In this document: positions 39,091 to 47,906 of the stretch, in pieces
Position numbering within the stretch: the first letter of the stretch is position 1
Layout: the number at the start of each line of letters is the position of its first letter
From: Streptomyces sp. 3214.6
GTDB taxonomy: Bacteria > Actinomycetota > Actinomycetes > Streptomycetales > Streptomycetaceae
DNA length: 64,000 bases
Assembly (NCBI RefSeq): GCF_900129855.1
Contig: NZ_LT670819.1
Coordinates: 7,378,001-7,442,000, forward strand
Direction of reading: 5' to 3'
Program-made: the position numbers and the translations under genes
The notes under the pieces: generated by a model
Database searches by the model: none
What the model saw: the letters and a program-made list of their open reading frames with translations, nothing else
Told to the model about the DNA's origin: nothing

Positions 39091-39996
39091 ATGAGCGGAA
39101 TCTGCGACGGGCGGGTCGTCGTCGTCACCGGCGCGGGACGCGGCCTCGGGCGCGCGCACGCGCTCGCCTTCGCGGCGCAGGGCGCGCGCCTGGTCGTCAA
39201 CGACCTGGGAGTCGGGCTGGACGGCACCCCGGGCGCCGACAGCCCGGCCGCCCGCGTGGCCGAGGAGATCCGTACGGCCGGCGGCGAGGCCGTCGCGCAC
39301 GGAGGGGACATCGCCACCCCCGAGGGCGCCGCGTCCCTCGTCGCGACCGCCCTGCAGACGTACGGCCGCCTCGACACCCTCGTCAACAACGCCGGCTTCC
39401 TGCGCGACCGGATGCTGGTCAATCTGGACGAGGACGACTGGGACGCGGTCGTCCGTGTCCACCTCAAGGGCCACTTCCTCACCCTGAAACACGCCGCCGC
39501 GCACTGGCGCGCCGAGGCCAAGGCGGGCCGCGCACCGGCCGCCCGGATCGTCAACACCAGCAGCGGCGCCGGGCTGCTGGGCTCGGTCGGGCAGGGCAAC
39601 TACAGCGCCGCGAAGGCCGGGATCGTCGCGCTCACGCTGGTCGCGGCCGCCGAACTCGCCCGCTACGGCGTCCAGGCCAACGCCATCGCACCCGCCGCCC
39701 GCACCCGGATGACGGAACGGACCTTCGCCGAGACCATGACCGCCCCGGAAACCGGTTTCGACGCCATGGCCCCCGACAACGTCTCCCCCCTCGTCGTCTG
39801 GCTCGGCTCCGCCGCGAGCGAGGGCGTCACCGGCCGCGTCTTCGAGGCGGAGGCCGGCCGGATCACCGTCATGGACGGCTGGCGCGCCGGCCCCACCGCC
39901 GACAAGGGCGCACGCTGGGACCCGGCGGAGGCGGGGACGGCCGTACGCAAACTGCTGACGGAGGCGGAGCCACCCGGGGCCGTGTACGGAGCGTAG
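39091..39996 (+). CDS. short-chain dehydrogenase/reductase (Rv3548c-like)
   Basis: 301 residues. TGAGRGLGRAHALAFAAQGA with VVNDLG after the second strand (NAD preference), NNAGFLRDRMLVNLDEDDW, catalytic Ser in TSSGAGLLGSVGQ and YSAAKAGIVAL. The long form with the DLGVGLDGTPG insertion resembles bacterial multifunctional beta-oxidation hydroxyacyl-CoA dehydrogenases. Last gene of the steroid-type island on this side. Confidence 0.87.
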   Translation: MSGICDGRVVVVTGAGRGLGRAHALAFAAQGARLVVNDLGVGLDGTPGADSPAARVAEEIRTAGGEAVAHGGDIATPEGAASLVATALQTYGRLDTLVNNAGFLRDRMLVNLDEDDWDAVVRVHLKGHFLTLKHAAAHWRAEAKAGRAPAARIVNTSSGAGLLGSVGQGNYSAAKAGIVALTLVAAAELARYGVQANAIAPAARTRMTERTFAETMTAPETGFDAMAPDNVSPLVVWLGSAASEGVTGRVFEAEAGRITVMDGWRAGPTADKGARWDPAEAGTAVRKLLTEAEPPGAVYGA

Positions 39997-40008
39997 GTGT
40001 ACGCACCG

Positions 40009-40902
40009 CTAAGTGTCGCACTCCAGCACCGTGCGGCACAGTCCGCACCGCGCCCGGACCCGCCCCCGCACCGGCACCCGGATCCGCTGATGGCAGGTCG
40101 GACACGGGAACGTCACCCGCAGCGGCCCCGGCGGATCCGGAGCGAAGGCGTACGCGGTGTCCGGGGCCCCCGCGGACCGGTGGTCCTGGGCGTGCCGGCG
40201 ATCGCGGGCGTAGCGGCGCCGGCCCGCCCAGCCCGCCGCCGTCAGCGGAGGCTGCCGCGCGTCATGAAGCGCCCGCTCCATGCCCCGCCCGTACGCCGTG
40301 TACGCCTGCGCGCTGGTGAACCACACCGACGGATCCTCACCGAACACCAGCGACCGCTTCGCCAGCACGTACCCGAACTCCTCCGGCGTCAGATACCCCA
40401 GCTTCTGCGAGGACGCCCCGTCCTCCCGGTACGCGTCCAGCAGCAGCCAGCCCGCCCCCAGATACGTCGTCGCCGTGTCGGTGAGGATCTCGTTGTCCCG
40501 CATCCCCGGGAACGACAGACCCACCCGATGCAGATAGACGTGCATGATCTCGTGCGCCAGCGCCGCGCCGATGTCCCGCCGATGCCCGCGGAACCGGTCG
40601 TTCAGCTCCACGAAGTACTCGGGACCCGCCGTGAGCTCGACATTCGCCGCATGCTCCATCTCCCGGAAAGCGACGATCATCCGGGCGTCCGGCAACCGGA
40701 AGTGCCGCACCAGCTCACGGGCCACCCGCTGCGCCCCCAGATGCAGATCGTCGGTGTCGCAGAACGCCACGTCCACCGGAGGCACACTGGTCGCGAACTG
40801 GTGGATGGTGTCGTACGACAACCGCCGGTACAGCGCCGTGACAGCCGTCCGTACCGTCTCCAGATGCGGATAACCGTGCTCGACCGGTCCGCCGTCCGCC
40901 AC
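40009..40902 (-). CDS. HExxH zinc-metallopeptidase-like protein with C-terminal zinc ribbon
   Basis: 297 residues from GTG 40902; the frame stays open to a GTG at 40968, but that would leave only 14 bases before the divergent chorismate mutase gene. A helix with HEIMHVYLH (about 117-125) carries a classic HExxH metal motif inside LAHEIMHVYLHRVGLSF, with a downstream NEILTDTATTYLGAGWLLLD segment that could give the third ligand. The last ~30 residues form a C4 ribbon (CPTCHQRI...CGLCRTVLEC). No signal peptide, so cytosolic. Family not recognised beyond these motifs. Confidence 0.72.
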   Translation of the reverse strand: MADGGPVEHGYPHLETVRTAVTALYRRLSYDTIHQFATSVPPVDVAFCDTDDLHLGAQRVARELVRHFRLPDARMIVAFREMEHAANVELTAGPEYFVELNDRFRGHRRDIGAALAHEIMHVYLHRVGLSFPGMRDNEILTDTATTYLGAGWLLLDAYREDGASSQKLGYLTPEEFGYVLAKRSLVFGEDPSVWFTSAQAYTAYGRGMERALHDARQPPLTAAGWAGRRRYARDRRHAQDHRSAGAPDTAYAFAPDPPGPLRVTFPCPTCHQRIRVPVRGRVRARCGLCRTVLECDT

Positions 40903-40982
40903 GCCCGCACCCCCAAGAGGCCGTGCACCCCAGTACACCCGGTTCCACTGTACGAGGACACGGCGCACTAGGGTGATCGCCC

Positions 40983-41342
40983 ATGACCACCAGCAACACC
41001 CCCGGCCCCGCAGCCGACGACGTCGACCCCGCCGTCCGCGAGGAGCTCGCCCGGCTCCGCGACAGCATCGACAACATCGACGCCGCCGTCGTCCACATGC
41101 TCGCCGAACGCTTCAAGGCCACCCAGCAGGTCGGCCACCTCAAGGCCCGCCACCAGCTGCCGCCCGCCGACCAGGCCCGCGAGGCCCGCCAGATCACCCG
41201 GCTGCGCACCCTCGCCGAGAGCGCCAAGCTCGACCCCGCGTTCGCCGAGAAGTTCCTCAACTTCATCATCGCCGAGGTGATCCGCCACCACGAGCGCATC
41301 GCCGAGGACACCGTCAACGGCTCCACCGCCTCCTCGAGCTGA
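40983..41342 (+). CDS. chorismate mutase, AroQ type
   Basis: 119 residues. A single AroQ domain: LRDSIDNIDAAVVHMLAERFKATQQVGHLKARHQLP (first helix with the active-site Arg and Lys), then AREARQITRLRTLAESAKLD and EKFLNFIIAEVIRHH. It converts chorismate to prephenate for Phe/Tyr synthesis, the competing branch to TrpE in this window. No fused prephenate dehydratase or dehydrogenase. Resembles the short actinobacterial enzymes that need DAHP synthase for full activity (family knowledge). Confidence 0.92.
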   Translation: MTTSNTPGPAADDVDPAVREELARLRDSIDNIDAAVVHMLAERFKATQQVGHLKARHQLPPADQAREARQITRLRTLAESAKLDPAFAEKFLNFIIAEVIRHHERIAEDTVNGSTASSS

Positions 41343-41539
41343 ACCCACGGGGCGTGCGGACGCCGTCCGTGAAGGCGACCACACGCACCGTGAGTACGCC
41401 CGGTACGCCCCGTGAGCACCCACCGCCGGCACGCCGGGGCCCTCGTACGACGCGACAGCGCCCCGGCGCGAGAAGGGACATAGGGCGCGTACCGATCCGC
41501 CCCTGTGCCCGGCCTGCGGTATCAGGCAGCATGTCGTGC

Positions 41540-44020
41540 ATGTCCGTACTGACGCGCGACGAAGCGCTAAGCCGTGCCAAGCTCCTCGACGTCCACCGCT
41601 ACACCATCGAGCTCGACCTGACGACCGGCGACGACACCTTCGAGTCCGTCACCGTCATCGGGTTCGCCGCGCGCGCCCACGGGGACACCTTCGTCGAGGT
41701 CAGGCCTGCCACACTGCACTCCGTCACCCTCGACGGAGAGCCCCTCGACCCGGAAACCCTGGACGACAACCGGCTCCCCCTGAACAACCTCACCGCCGGC
41801 GACCACGAACTGCGCATCCGGGCCGACATGCGCTACTCCCGCACCGGCGAGGGCATGCACCGCTTCACCGACCCCACCGACGGCGAGACCTACCTCTACA
41901 CCCAGCTCTTCATGGACGACGTCCAGCGCGTCTTCGCCGCCTTCGACCAGCCCGACCTCAAGGCCGTCTTCGACCTGTCGGTGAAGGCCCCCGAGAACTG
42001 GACCGTCCTCGCCAACGGCATCACCGAACACCTCGGCGAAGGCCGCTGGCAATCCGCCCCCACCCCGCTGATCTCCACCTACCTCGTCGCCGTCGCCGCC
42101 GGACCCTGGCACTCCGTGCGCACCGAACACCGCGGCCTGCCCTTCGGCATCCACTGCCGCCGCTCCCTCGCCCCCCACCTCGAAGCCGACGCCGACGAAC
42201 TCCTCGACATCACACGCGCGTGCTTCGACCGCTACCACGAGAAGTTCGAGGAGCCCTACCCCTTCGACTCCTACGACCAGGCGTTCGTCCCCGAGTTCAA
42301 CGCCGGCGCCATGGAGAACCCCGGCCTCGTCACCTTCCGCGACGAGTTCGTCTACCGCTCCGCCGTCACCGACACCGAACGCCAGACCCGCGCCATGGTC
42401 ATCGCCCACGAGATGGCCCACATGTGGTTCGGCGACCTCGTCACCCTCACCTGGTGGGACGACATCTGGCTCAACGAGTCCTTCGCCGAGTACATGGGCT
42501 ACCAGACCCTCACCGAAGCCACCCGCTTCACGGACACCTGGACCGACTTCGGCGTCGTCCGCAAGGCCTGGGGCTACGACGCCGACCAGCGCCCCTCCAC
42601 CCACCCCGTCGCCCCCGAGAACGTCGACGACAACGCCTCCGCCCTCCTCAACTTCGACGGCATCTCCTACGCCAAGGGCGCCTCCGCCCTGCGCCAACTG
42701 GTGACCTGGCTCGGCGAGAAGGACTTCCTGGCCGGCATCAACACCCACTTCGCCCGCCACAAGTTCGCCAACGCCACCCTCGCCGACTTCATCGACTCCC
42801 TCGCCGCCCACACCGACCGCGACGTCCACGCCTGGGCCGACGCCTGGCTGCGCACCACCGGCGTCGACACCCTCACCCCCACCCTCAGCGGCTCCAACGG
42901 CGACCACACCCTCACCGTCGTCCACAAGGGCAGCCGCCCCCACCGCATCGCCGTCGGCCTCTACGACCTCGACCTCGGCGACGACGGCCCGCTCACCCTG
43001 CGCGAACGCCTCGACGTCGACATCCCGCAGAGCACACCCCAGCCCATCGGCAAACGCCCCGCCCTGCTCCTCCTCAACGACGGCGACCTCACCTACACCA
43101 AGATCCGCTTCGACCCCGCCTCCTTCGACACCCTCCGCACCCGCCTCGCCGGCCTGCCCGACCCGCTCACCCGCGCCGTCGTCTGGAACGCCCTGCGCGA
43201 CGCCGTCCGCGACGGCGAACTCGCCCCCAGCGCCTACCTCGACGCCGCCCGCGCCCACCTCCCGCAGGAAACCGACCTCGCCCTCGTCCAAGGCGTCCTC
43301 GCCTTCGCCTCCGCACAGGTCGCCGACCGCTACCTCACCCCCCAAGAACGCCCCACCGCCCTCGCCACCCTGTCCGCCCTCTGCCGCGACCTCATCCGCC
43401 GCACCGAGGACGGCGACCACCCCGGCCTGCGCCTCATCGCCGTACGCCACTTCATCGACGTCGCCGCCCACCCCGACACCATCGCCGCCTGGCTCGCCGA
43501 CGGCACCGTCCCCGGCGGACCCGAACTCGACCCCGACCTGCGCTGGCGCGTCCTCGCCCGACTCGCCGTCCTCGGCGCCACCGACGAGAGCGCCATCGCC
43601 GCCGAACTCGACCGCGACCCCTCCGCCACCGGCCAGGAAGGCGCCGCCCGCTGCCGCGCCGCCCTCCCCGACGCCGACGCCAAGGCCACCGCCTGGGCCG
43701 CCATGTTCGAGGGCGACGACCTGTCCAACTACCTCTTCACCGCCACCGCCCAAGGCTTCTGGCAGCCCGAACAGAGCGACCTCCTCAGCGAGTACGTGCC
43801 ACGCTTCTACCCGGACGCCGTCGCCGTCGCCGCCCGCCGCGGCCCCGCCGTCGCCGACGCCGCGGGCCGCTGGGCCTTCCCCGCCCACGCCGTCGACGCC
43901 GACACCCTGAGCCTCGGCGAGGCCTGCCTCACCGACGCCGACCCCATCCCGGCCCTGCGCCGCAAACTCACCGACCAACTCGACGACCTCGCCCGCGCAT
44001 TGCGCGTACGACAGGCGTAG
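41540..44020 (+). CDS. pepN: aminopeptidase N (M1 family)
   Basis: 826 residues. The substrate-anchoring GAMEN motif is at 256-260 and the zinc site HEMAH at 290-294 followed by NESFAEYMGY, which supplies the third ligand. An N-terminal beta domain and an ERAP1-like C-terminal helical domain complete the standard M1 layout. Cytosolic; no signal peptide. ATG 41540 (MSVLTRDE) matches known Streptomyces PepN starts; ATG 41531 is in frame three codons earlier. Codons end in C far more than in G, as in the next three genes. Confidence 0.95.
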   Translation: MSVLTRDEALSRAKLLDVHRYTIELDLTTGDDTFESVTVIGFAARAHGDTFVEVRPATLHSVTLDGEPLDPETLDDNRLPLNNLTAGDHELRIRADMRYSRTGEGMHRFTDPTDGETYLYTQLFMDDVQRVFAAFDQPDLKAVFDLSVKAPENWTVLANGITEHLGEGRWQSAPTPLISTYLVAVAAGPWHSVRTEHRGLPFGIHCRRSLAPHLEADADELLDITRACFDRYHEKFEEPYPFDSYDQAFVPEFNAGAMENPGLVTFRDEFVYRSAVTDTERQTRAMVIAHEMAHMWFGDLVTLTWWDDIWLNESFAEYMGYQTLTEATRFTDTWTDFGVVRKAWGYDADQRPSTHPVAPENVDDNASALLNFDGISYAKGASALRQLVTWLGEKDFLAGINTHFARHKFANATLADFIDSLAAHTDRDVHAWADAWLRTTGVDTLTPTLSGSNGDHTLTVVHKGSRPHRIAVGLYDLDLGDDGPLTLRERLDVDIPQSTPQPIGKRPALLLLNDGDLTYTKIRFDPASFDTLRTRLAGLPDPLTRAVVWNALRDAVRDGELAPSAYLDAARAHLPQETDLALVQGVLAFASAQVADRYLTPQERPTALATLSALCRDLIRRTEDGDHPGLRLIAVRHFIDVAAHPDTIAAWLADGTVPGGPELDPDLRWRVLARLAVLGATDESAIAAELDRDPSATGQEGAARCRAALPDADAKATAWAAMFEGDDLSNYLFTATAQGFWQPEQSDLLSEYVPRFYPDAVAVAARRGPAVADAAGRWAFPAHAVDADTLSLGEACLTDADPIPALRRKLTDQLDDLARALRVRQA

Positions 44021-44031
44021 CACCCGACGCC

Positions 44032-44087
44032 CGAACGAAGCCGATCAGGCCGAACGAAGCCGATCAGGCCGATCAGGCCGATCAGGC
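44032..44087. repeat. nested short tandem repeats downstream of pepN
   Basis: Two perfect copies of CGAACGAAGCCGATCAGGC (44032-44050, 44051-44069) run directly into two copies of the 9-mer CGATCAGGC (44070-44087). They immediately precede a terminator hairpin. Confidence 0.88.
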
Positions 44088-44132
44088 CGAAAGAGGGTAC
44101 GGAGGCCCGCAAGCCCCCGTACCCTCTTTCGG
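44087..44132 (+). terminator. pepN terminator hairpin
   Basis: A perfect 16-bp stem (CCGAAAGAGGGTACGG and its complement) around a 14-base loop, 66 bases after the pepN stop. Confidence 0.82.
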
Positions 44133-44228
44133 GTTCCGATTCCCGGGCTTTTCGGGCGTGCCGCCGCCATCCCCGACAAACTGGAACTCCCCCCTGCGGA
44201 CATCCACCCCGCGCCCCGGAGGAGTCCC

Positions 44229-45608
44229 GTGAGCATGCCGCCCCTCGCCTCAGGCCCCCAAGGCCCCGACGCCCTGCGCCCCTTGCTCGCAGCCGTCCTC
44301 GACGCCCTCGACACCGGCCACCGCACACGCGGCGGACCACTGCCCGCAGGCGGACCCCACGCCGTCGCCGCACGGATGCGGGACGCGGTGGGAGACGTCC
44401 TCCCCGAACACGGCGACCCCGGCGCCCTGCCCGCCCTCGTCCACGCCCTCGCCGAAGGCGCCGCCGACCCCGCCGACCCCCTCTGCGCCGCCCACCTGCA
44501 CTGCCCACCCCTCGCCGTCGCAACGGCAGCAGACCTCGCGGTCTGCGCCCTCAACCCGTCCCTGGACTCCTGGGACCAGGCACCGGCAGCCTCTGAGCTG
44601 GAGACCCTGGTGACCCGGCAACTCTCCAAAGAGGTCTACACGGACGCCCCACCCGCCCCCACCCCCGACGCCCTGATGACAACCGGCGGCACCGAATCCA
44701 ACCAACTGGCCCTCCTCCTCGCCCGCGAGATCCTCGGCCCCACCGTCCGCCTCGTCTGCGGAGCCAACGCCCACCACTCCCTCACCCGCGCCGCCTGGCT
44801 CCTCGGCCTGCCCGCACCCGTCGTCGCCCCCACCCCCACCGGCACCCTCGACCCCGCCGCCCTCGACGCCGCCCTCACCACCCTCCCCGGCCCCCACCTC
44901 GTCACCGCCACCGCCGGCACCACCGACGCCGGACTCATCGACCCCCTCCCCGACATCGCCGCCGTCTGCCACACCCACCGCGCCCGCCTGCACATCGACG
45001 CCGCCTACGGCGCAGGCCTCCTCTTCAGCGACCGCCACCGGCACCAGCTCACCGGCCTGAGCGCCGCCGACACCGTCACCCTCGACCTGCACAAACTCGG
45101 CTGGCAACCCATCGCCGCCGGACTCCTCGCCGTCCGCGACCACCGCGACCTCACCGCCCTGCACCACCACGCCGACTACCTCAACGCCGACGACGACACC
45201 CAAGCCGGCCTCCCCGACCTCCTCGGCCGCTCCCTGCGCACCAGCCGCCGCCCCGACACCCTCAAGATCGCCGTCACCCTCAAAACCCTCGGCCGCACCG
45301 GCCTCGGCGCCCTCGTCGACCAGGTCTGCGCCCACGCCCACCACCTCGCCGACCTCATCACCGCACACCCCCGCCTCGAACTCCACGCCCCACCCACCAT
45401 CAGCACCGTCCTCTTCCGCCCCACCGGCGCCACCGACAACACCGTCGCCGAAATACGCCGCCGCCTCCTCACCGACGGCCACGCCGTCCTCGGCCGCGCC
45501 CACCTCGACGGACGCCTCTGGCTCAAGACCACCCTCCTCAACCCCCACACCCGCCCCGACGACCTCGCAGCCCTCCTGAAACTGGTAGAAGGAAACACCC
45601 CCACATGA
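44229..45608 (+). CDS. PLP-dependent decarboxylase (group II; DesA/diaminobutyrate-decarboxylase-like)
   Basis: 459 residues. Group II fold: TTGGTESNQLALLLARE, HIDAAYGAGLLF, and DLHKLGWQPIAAG with the PLP-binding Lys289. The family decarboxylates lysine, ornithine, diaminobutyrate or glutamate. The ATGA overlap with a lysine/ornithine N-hydroxylase gene suggests a diamine product that is then hydroxylated, as with DesA/DesB of desferrioxamine. GTG 44229 is chosen because GGAGGAG lies 5 bases before it; ATG 44235 is in frame. Confidence 0.85.
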   Translation: MSMPPLASGPQGPDALRPLLAAVLDALDTGHRTRGGPLPAGGPHAVAARMRDAVGDVLPEHGDPGALPALVHALAEGAADPADPLCAAHLHCPPLAVATAADLAVCALNPSLDSWDQAPAASELETLVTRQLSKEVYTDAPPAPTPDALMTTGGTESNQLALLLAREILGPTVRLVCGANAHHSLTRAAWLLGLPAPVVAPTPTGTLDPAALDAALTTLPGPHLVTATAGTTDAGLIDPLPDIAAVCHTHRARLHIDAAYGAGLLFSDRHRHQLTGLSAADTVTLDLHKLGWQPIAAGLLAVRDHRDLTALHHHADYLNADDDTQAGLPDLLGRSLRTSRRPDTLKIAVTLKTLGRTGLGALVDQVCAHAHHLADLITAHPRLELHAPPTISTVLFRPTGATDNTVAEIRRRLLTDGHAVLGRAHLDGRLWLKTTLLNPHTRPDDLAALLKLVEGNTPT

Positions 45609-47068
45609 GCACGCCACCCCCCACCACGCCCCCACACCCCGCCACCGACACCCCCCGCGACCTCGTCGGCATCGGCATCGGCCCCTGCAACCTCTCCCTC
45701 GCCGCCCTCGCCCAGCCCCTCACCCAACTCGACACCGTCTTCTACGAACAACGCCCCCGCTTCGACTGGCACCCCGGCCTCCTCATCGACGGCGCCCGCA
45801 TCCAGGTCCCCTTCCTGGCCGACCTCGTCACCCTCGCCGACCCCACCAGCCCCTGGAGCTTCCTCAACTACCTCAAAGCCCACCACCGCCTCTACCCCTT
45901 CTACTTCGCCGAGCGCTTCCACACCCACCGCGCCGAATACGACACCTACTGCCGCTGGGTCGCCGACAACCTCCCCGGCCTCCACTTCCGCCACCACGCC
46001 GACGCCGTCCGCTGGAACCCCGAACGCGACGTCTTCGAAGTCGACTTCACCCAACTCGACACCGACGGCGAAGCCGAAGCCCTCGGCCGCACCCACACCA
46101 AGAACATCGTCATCGGCATCGGCACCGAACCCCACATCCCCGACGCCCTACGCCCCCTCGTCGACACCCCCGGCGTCCCCGTCATCCACGCCACCGACTA
46201 CCTCACCCACCGCGACACCCTCCTGACCGCCGGCCACATCACCGTCGTCGGCTCCGGACAGTCCGGCGCCGAGATCTTCCTCGACCTCCTGCGCCACCGC
46301 CCCACCGGCCGCGAACAACTCCACTGGATCGGCCGCACCGACGCGTTCGCCCCCATGGAGTACTCCAAACTCGGCCTCGAACACTTCACCCCCGACTACA
46401 CCCGCTACTTCCACGCCCTCCCCGAAAAAACCCGCGACCGCGTCGTCGGCACCCAATGGCAACTCCACAAAGGCATCGAAGCCGACACCCTCGCCGCGAT
46501 CCACGACGAGCTCTACCGCCGCACCCTCCACAACGCCTGGCCCGACGCCGTCCTCACCCCCGGCGTCCGCGTCCGCACCGCCGGCCGCATCGCCACCACC
46601 AAAATCGAACTCCACCTCGAACACATCCAGCAGAACACCCGCACCCGCCTCACCACCGACGCCGTCGTCCTCGCCACCGGCCACCGCGAACGCCCCCTCG
46701 ACCACCTCCTCGCCGGACTCGACCCCTACATCCGCCGCGACAACAGCGAACGCCCCCGCATCGACGAACACTTCCGCCTCATCCTCGACCCCTCCGTCAC
46801 CGCCACCGGCTGCAACGTCTACGTCCAGAACGCCGAACGCCACACCCACGGCGTAGGGGCCCCCGACCTCGGCCTCGCCGCCTGGCGCAGCGCCACCATC
46901 CTCAACACCCTCACCGCGAAAGACACCTACCCCCTCCCCACCCGCACCGCCTTCACCACCTTCGGCCTCGAACCCTCCGTACCCCGCCAGGCACACCACA
47001 CCACCACCACCACCACCATCACCACCACCGGCACCCGACGTGGCACCTTCGTACCCCTCAAAGACTGA
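45605..47068 (+). CDS. L-lysine/L-ornithine N-monooxygenase family (IucD/SidA/DesB-like)
   Basis: 487 residues. FAD motif VGIGIGPCNLSLAALA (about 22-37), WHPGLLIDGARIQVPFLADLVTLADP (the substrate/FAD region typical of IucD/DesB), NADPH motif VVGSGQSGAEIFLDLL, and the C-terminal ATGHRERPLDHLL. It should hydroxylate a primary amine of lysine, ornithine or a diamine. The C-terminus carries a Thr-rich tract from an ACC repeat. No acyltransferase or IucA/IucC synthetase lies downstream in this window. Confidence 0.88.
   Translation: MSTPPPTTPPHPATDTPRDLVGIGIGPCNLSLAALAQPLTQLDTVFYEQRPRFDWHPGLLIDGARIQVPFLADLVTLADPTSPWSFLNYLKAHHRLYPFYFAERFHTHRAEYDTYCRWVADNLPGLHFRHHADAVRWNPERDVFEVDFTQLDTDGEAEALGRTHTKNIVIGIGTEPHIPDALRPLVDTPGVPVIHATDYLTHRDTLLTAGHITVVGSGQSGAEIFLDLLRHRPTGREQLHWIGRTDAFAPMEYSKLGLEHFTPDYTRYFHALPEKTRDRVVGTQWQLHKGIEADTLAAIHDELYRRTLHNAWPDAVLTPGVRVRTAGRIATTKIELHLEHIQQNTRTRLTTDAVVLATGHRERPLDHLLAGLDPYIRRDNSERPRIDEHFRLILDPSVTATGCNVYVQNAERHTHGVGAPDLGLAAWRSATILNTLTAKDTYPLPTRTAFTTFGLEPSVPRQAHHTTTTTTITTTGTRRGTFVPLKD
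46994..47030 (+). repeat. ACC trinucleotide microsatellite in the monooxygenase C-terminus
   Basis: A run of ACC codons broken once by ATC encodes six Thr, Ile, three Thr. Trinucleotide changes would keep the frame and only alter the length of this flexible tail. Confidence 0.85.
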
Positions 47069-47126
47069 CCCGTACCATGACCCCGAACGCCCGGCACGAC
47101 ACAACAACGGCGGCGGTGGACAACAC

Positions 47127-47906
47127 ATGGACCGCGAACTGACCATCGCAACCGAACTCGCCGCCTGGGCCTCGGAACGCATCCGCCGCCCACGCACACC
47201 CGACGACGCAAGCGACATACGCCAAAAAGCCGGCCCGGCCGACATCGTCACCGCCACCGACGAAGCCATCGAAACCCACGTCCGCACCGTCCTGCGCCGC
47301 GAGTTCCCCGCCTACGGCATCGAAGGCGAGGAACACGGCGTCCACAAAGGCACCCCCGGCGCCCCGCACTGGCTCATCGACCCCGTCGACGGCACCACCA
47401 ACTACGCCCACGGCCTCGGCTGGTGCTCCTTCTCCCTCGGCCTCGCCACCCCACACAGCGAACCCCTCCTCGGCGTCGTCGCCGACCCCTGGCGACAGGA
47501 GATCTTCACCGCCACCCGCGGCGGCGGCGCCCACCTCAACGGCCACCCCATCCACGCCGCCAACCACACCACCCTCACCGGCCACGTCTTCCTCACCGAA
47601 TGGGCCGCCCACGCCCACTGGCCTGGCATGGACGACCTCCTACGAGAACTCGCCGCCCGCCACTGCACCGTACGCATCATGGGCTCCACCGCACTCTCCC
47701 TCGCCCAGGTAGCCGCCGGCCGCGCCACCGCAGCCGCCATCGGCGAATTCCACCCCGTCGACGGCCTCCCACCCCTGCTCATCGCAACAGAGGCGGGAGC
47801 CGTGGCAACCCCCCGACTCCCGCCCTACAACACCCCGCTGCTGCTCACCGCACCAAGGGCCGCCGACGAAGCGACAACCCTCTGGCAGCAAACCGTCCTG
47901 GCCTAG
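47127..47906 (+). CDS. inositol-monophosphatase-family phosphatase
   Basis: 259 residues. Mg-site motifs GIEGEEHG (Glu67/Glu68) and WLIDPVDGTTNYAHG (Asp85, Asp88); the later WDxAxG motif is altered to HPVDGLPPLLIATEAGA but keeps the Asp. Li-sensitive phosphatase superfamily (myo-inositol-1-phosphate, PAP or histidinol phosphate); substrate not assignable. It starts 58 bases after the monooxygenase and shares its C-rich codon use, so co-transcription is possible. Its TAG stop overlaps the convergent stop through a CTAG palindrome. Confidence 0.85.
   Translation: MDRELTIATELAAWASERIRRPRTPDDASDIRQKAGPADIVTATDEAIETHVRTVLRREFPAYGIEGEEHGVHKGTPGAPHWLIDPVDGTTNYAHGLGWCSFSLGLATPHSEPLLGVVADPWRQEIFTATRGGGAHLNGHPIHAANHTTLTGHVFLTEWAAHAHWPGMDDLLRELAARHCTVRIMGSTALSLAQVAAGRATAAAIGEFHPVDGLPPLLIATEAGAVATPRLPPYNTPLLLTAPRAADEATTLWQQTVLA

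Noticed and set aside
41343..41539. Gap between chorismate mutase and pepN as a possible small gene or RNA
   Set aside because: No frame with convincing codon bias and no strong hairpin; only the pepN upstream region is assumed.
44032..44087. CRISPR-like repeat array
   Set aside because: Repeats are contiguous 19- and 9-base units without spacers; the same holds for the blocks at 3097, 34823 and 63722. No cas genes are present.
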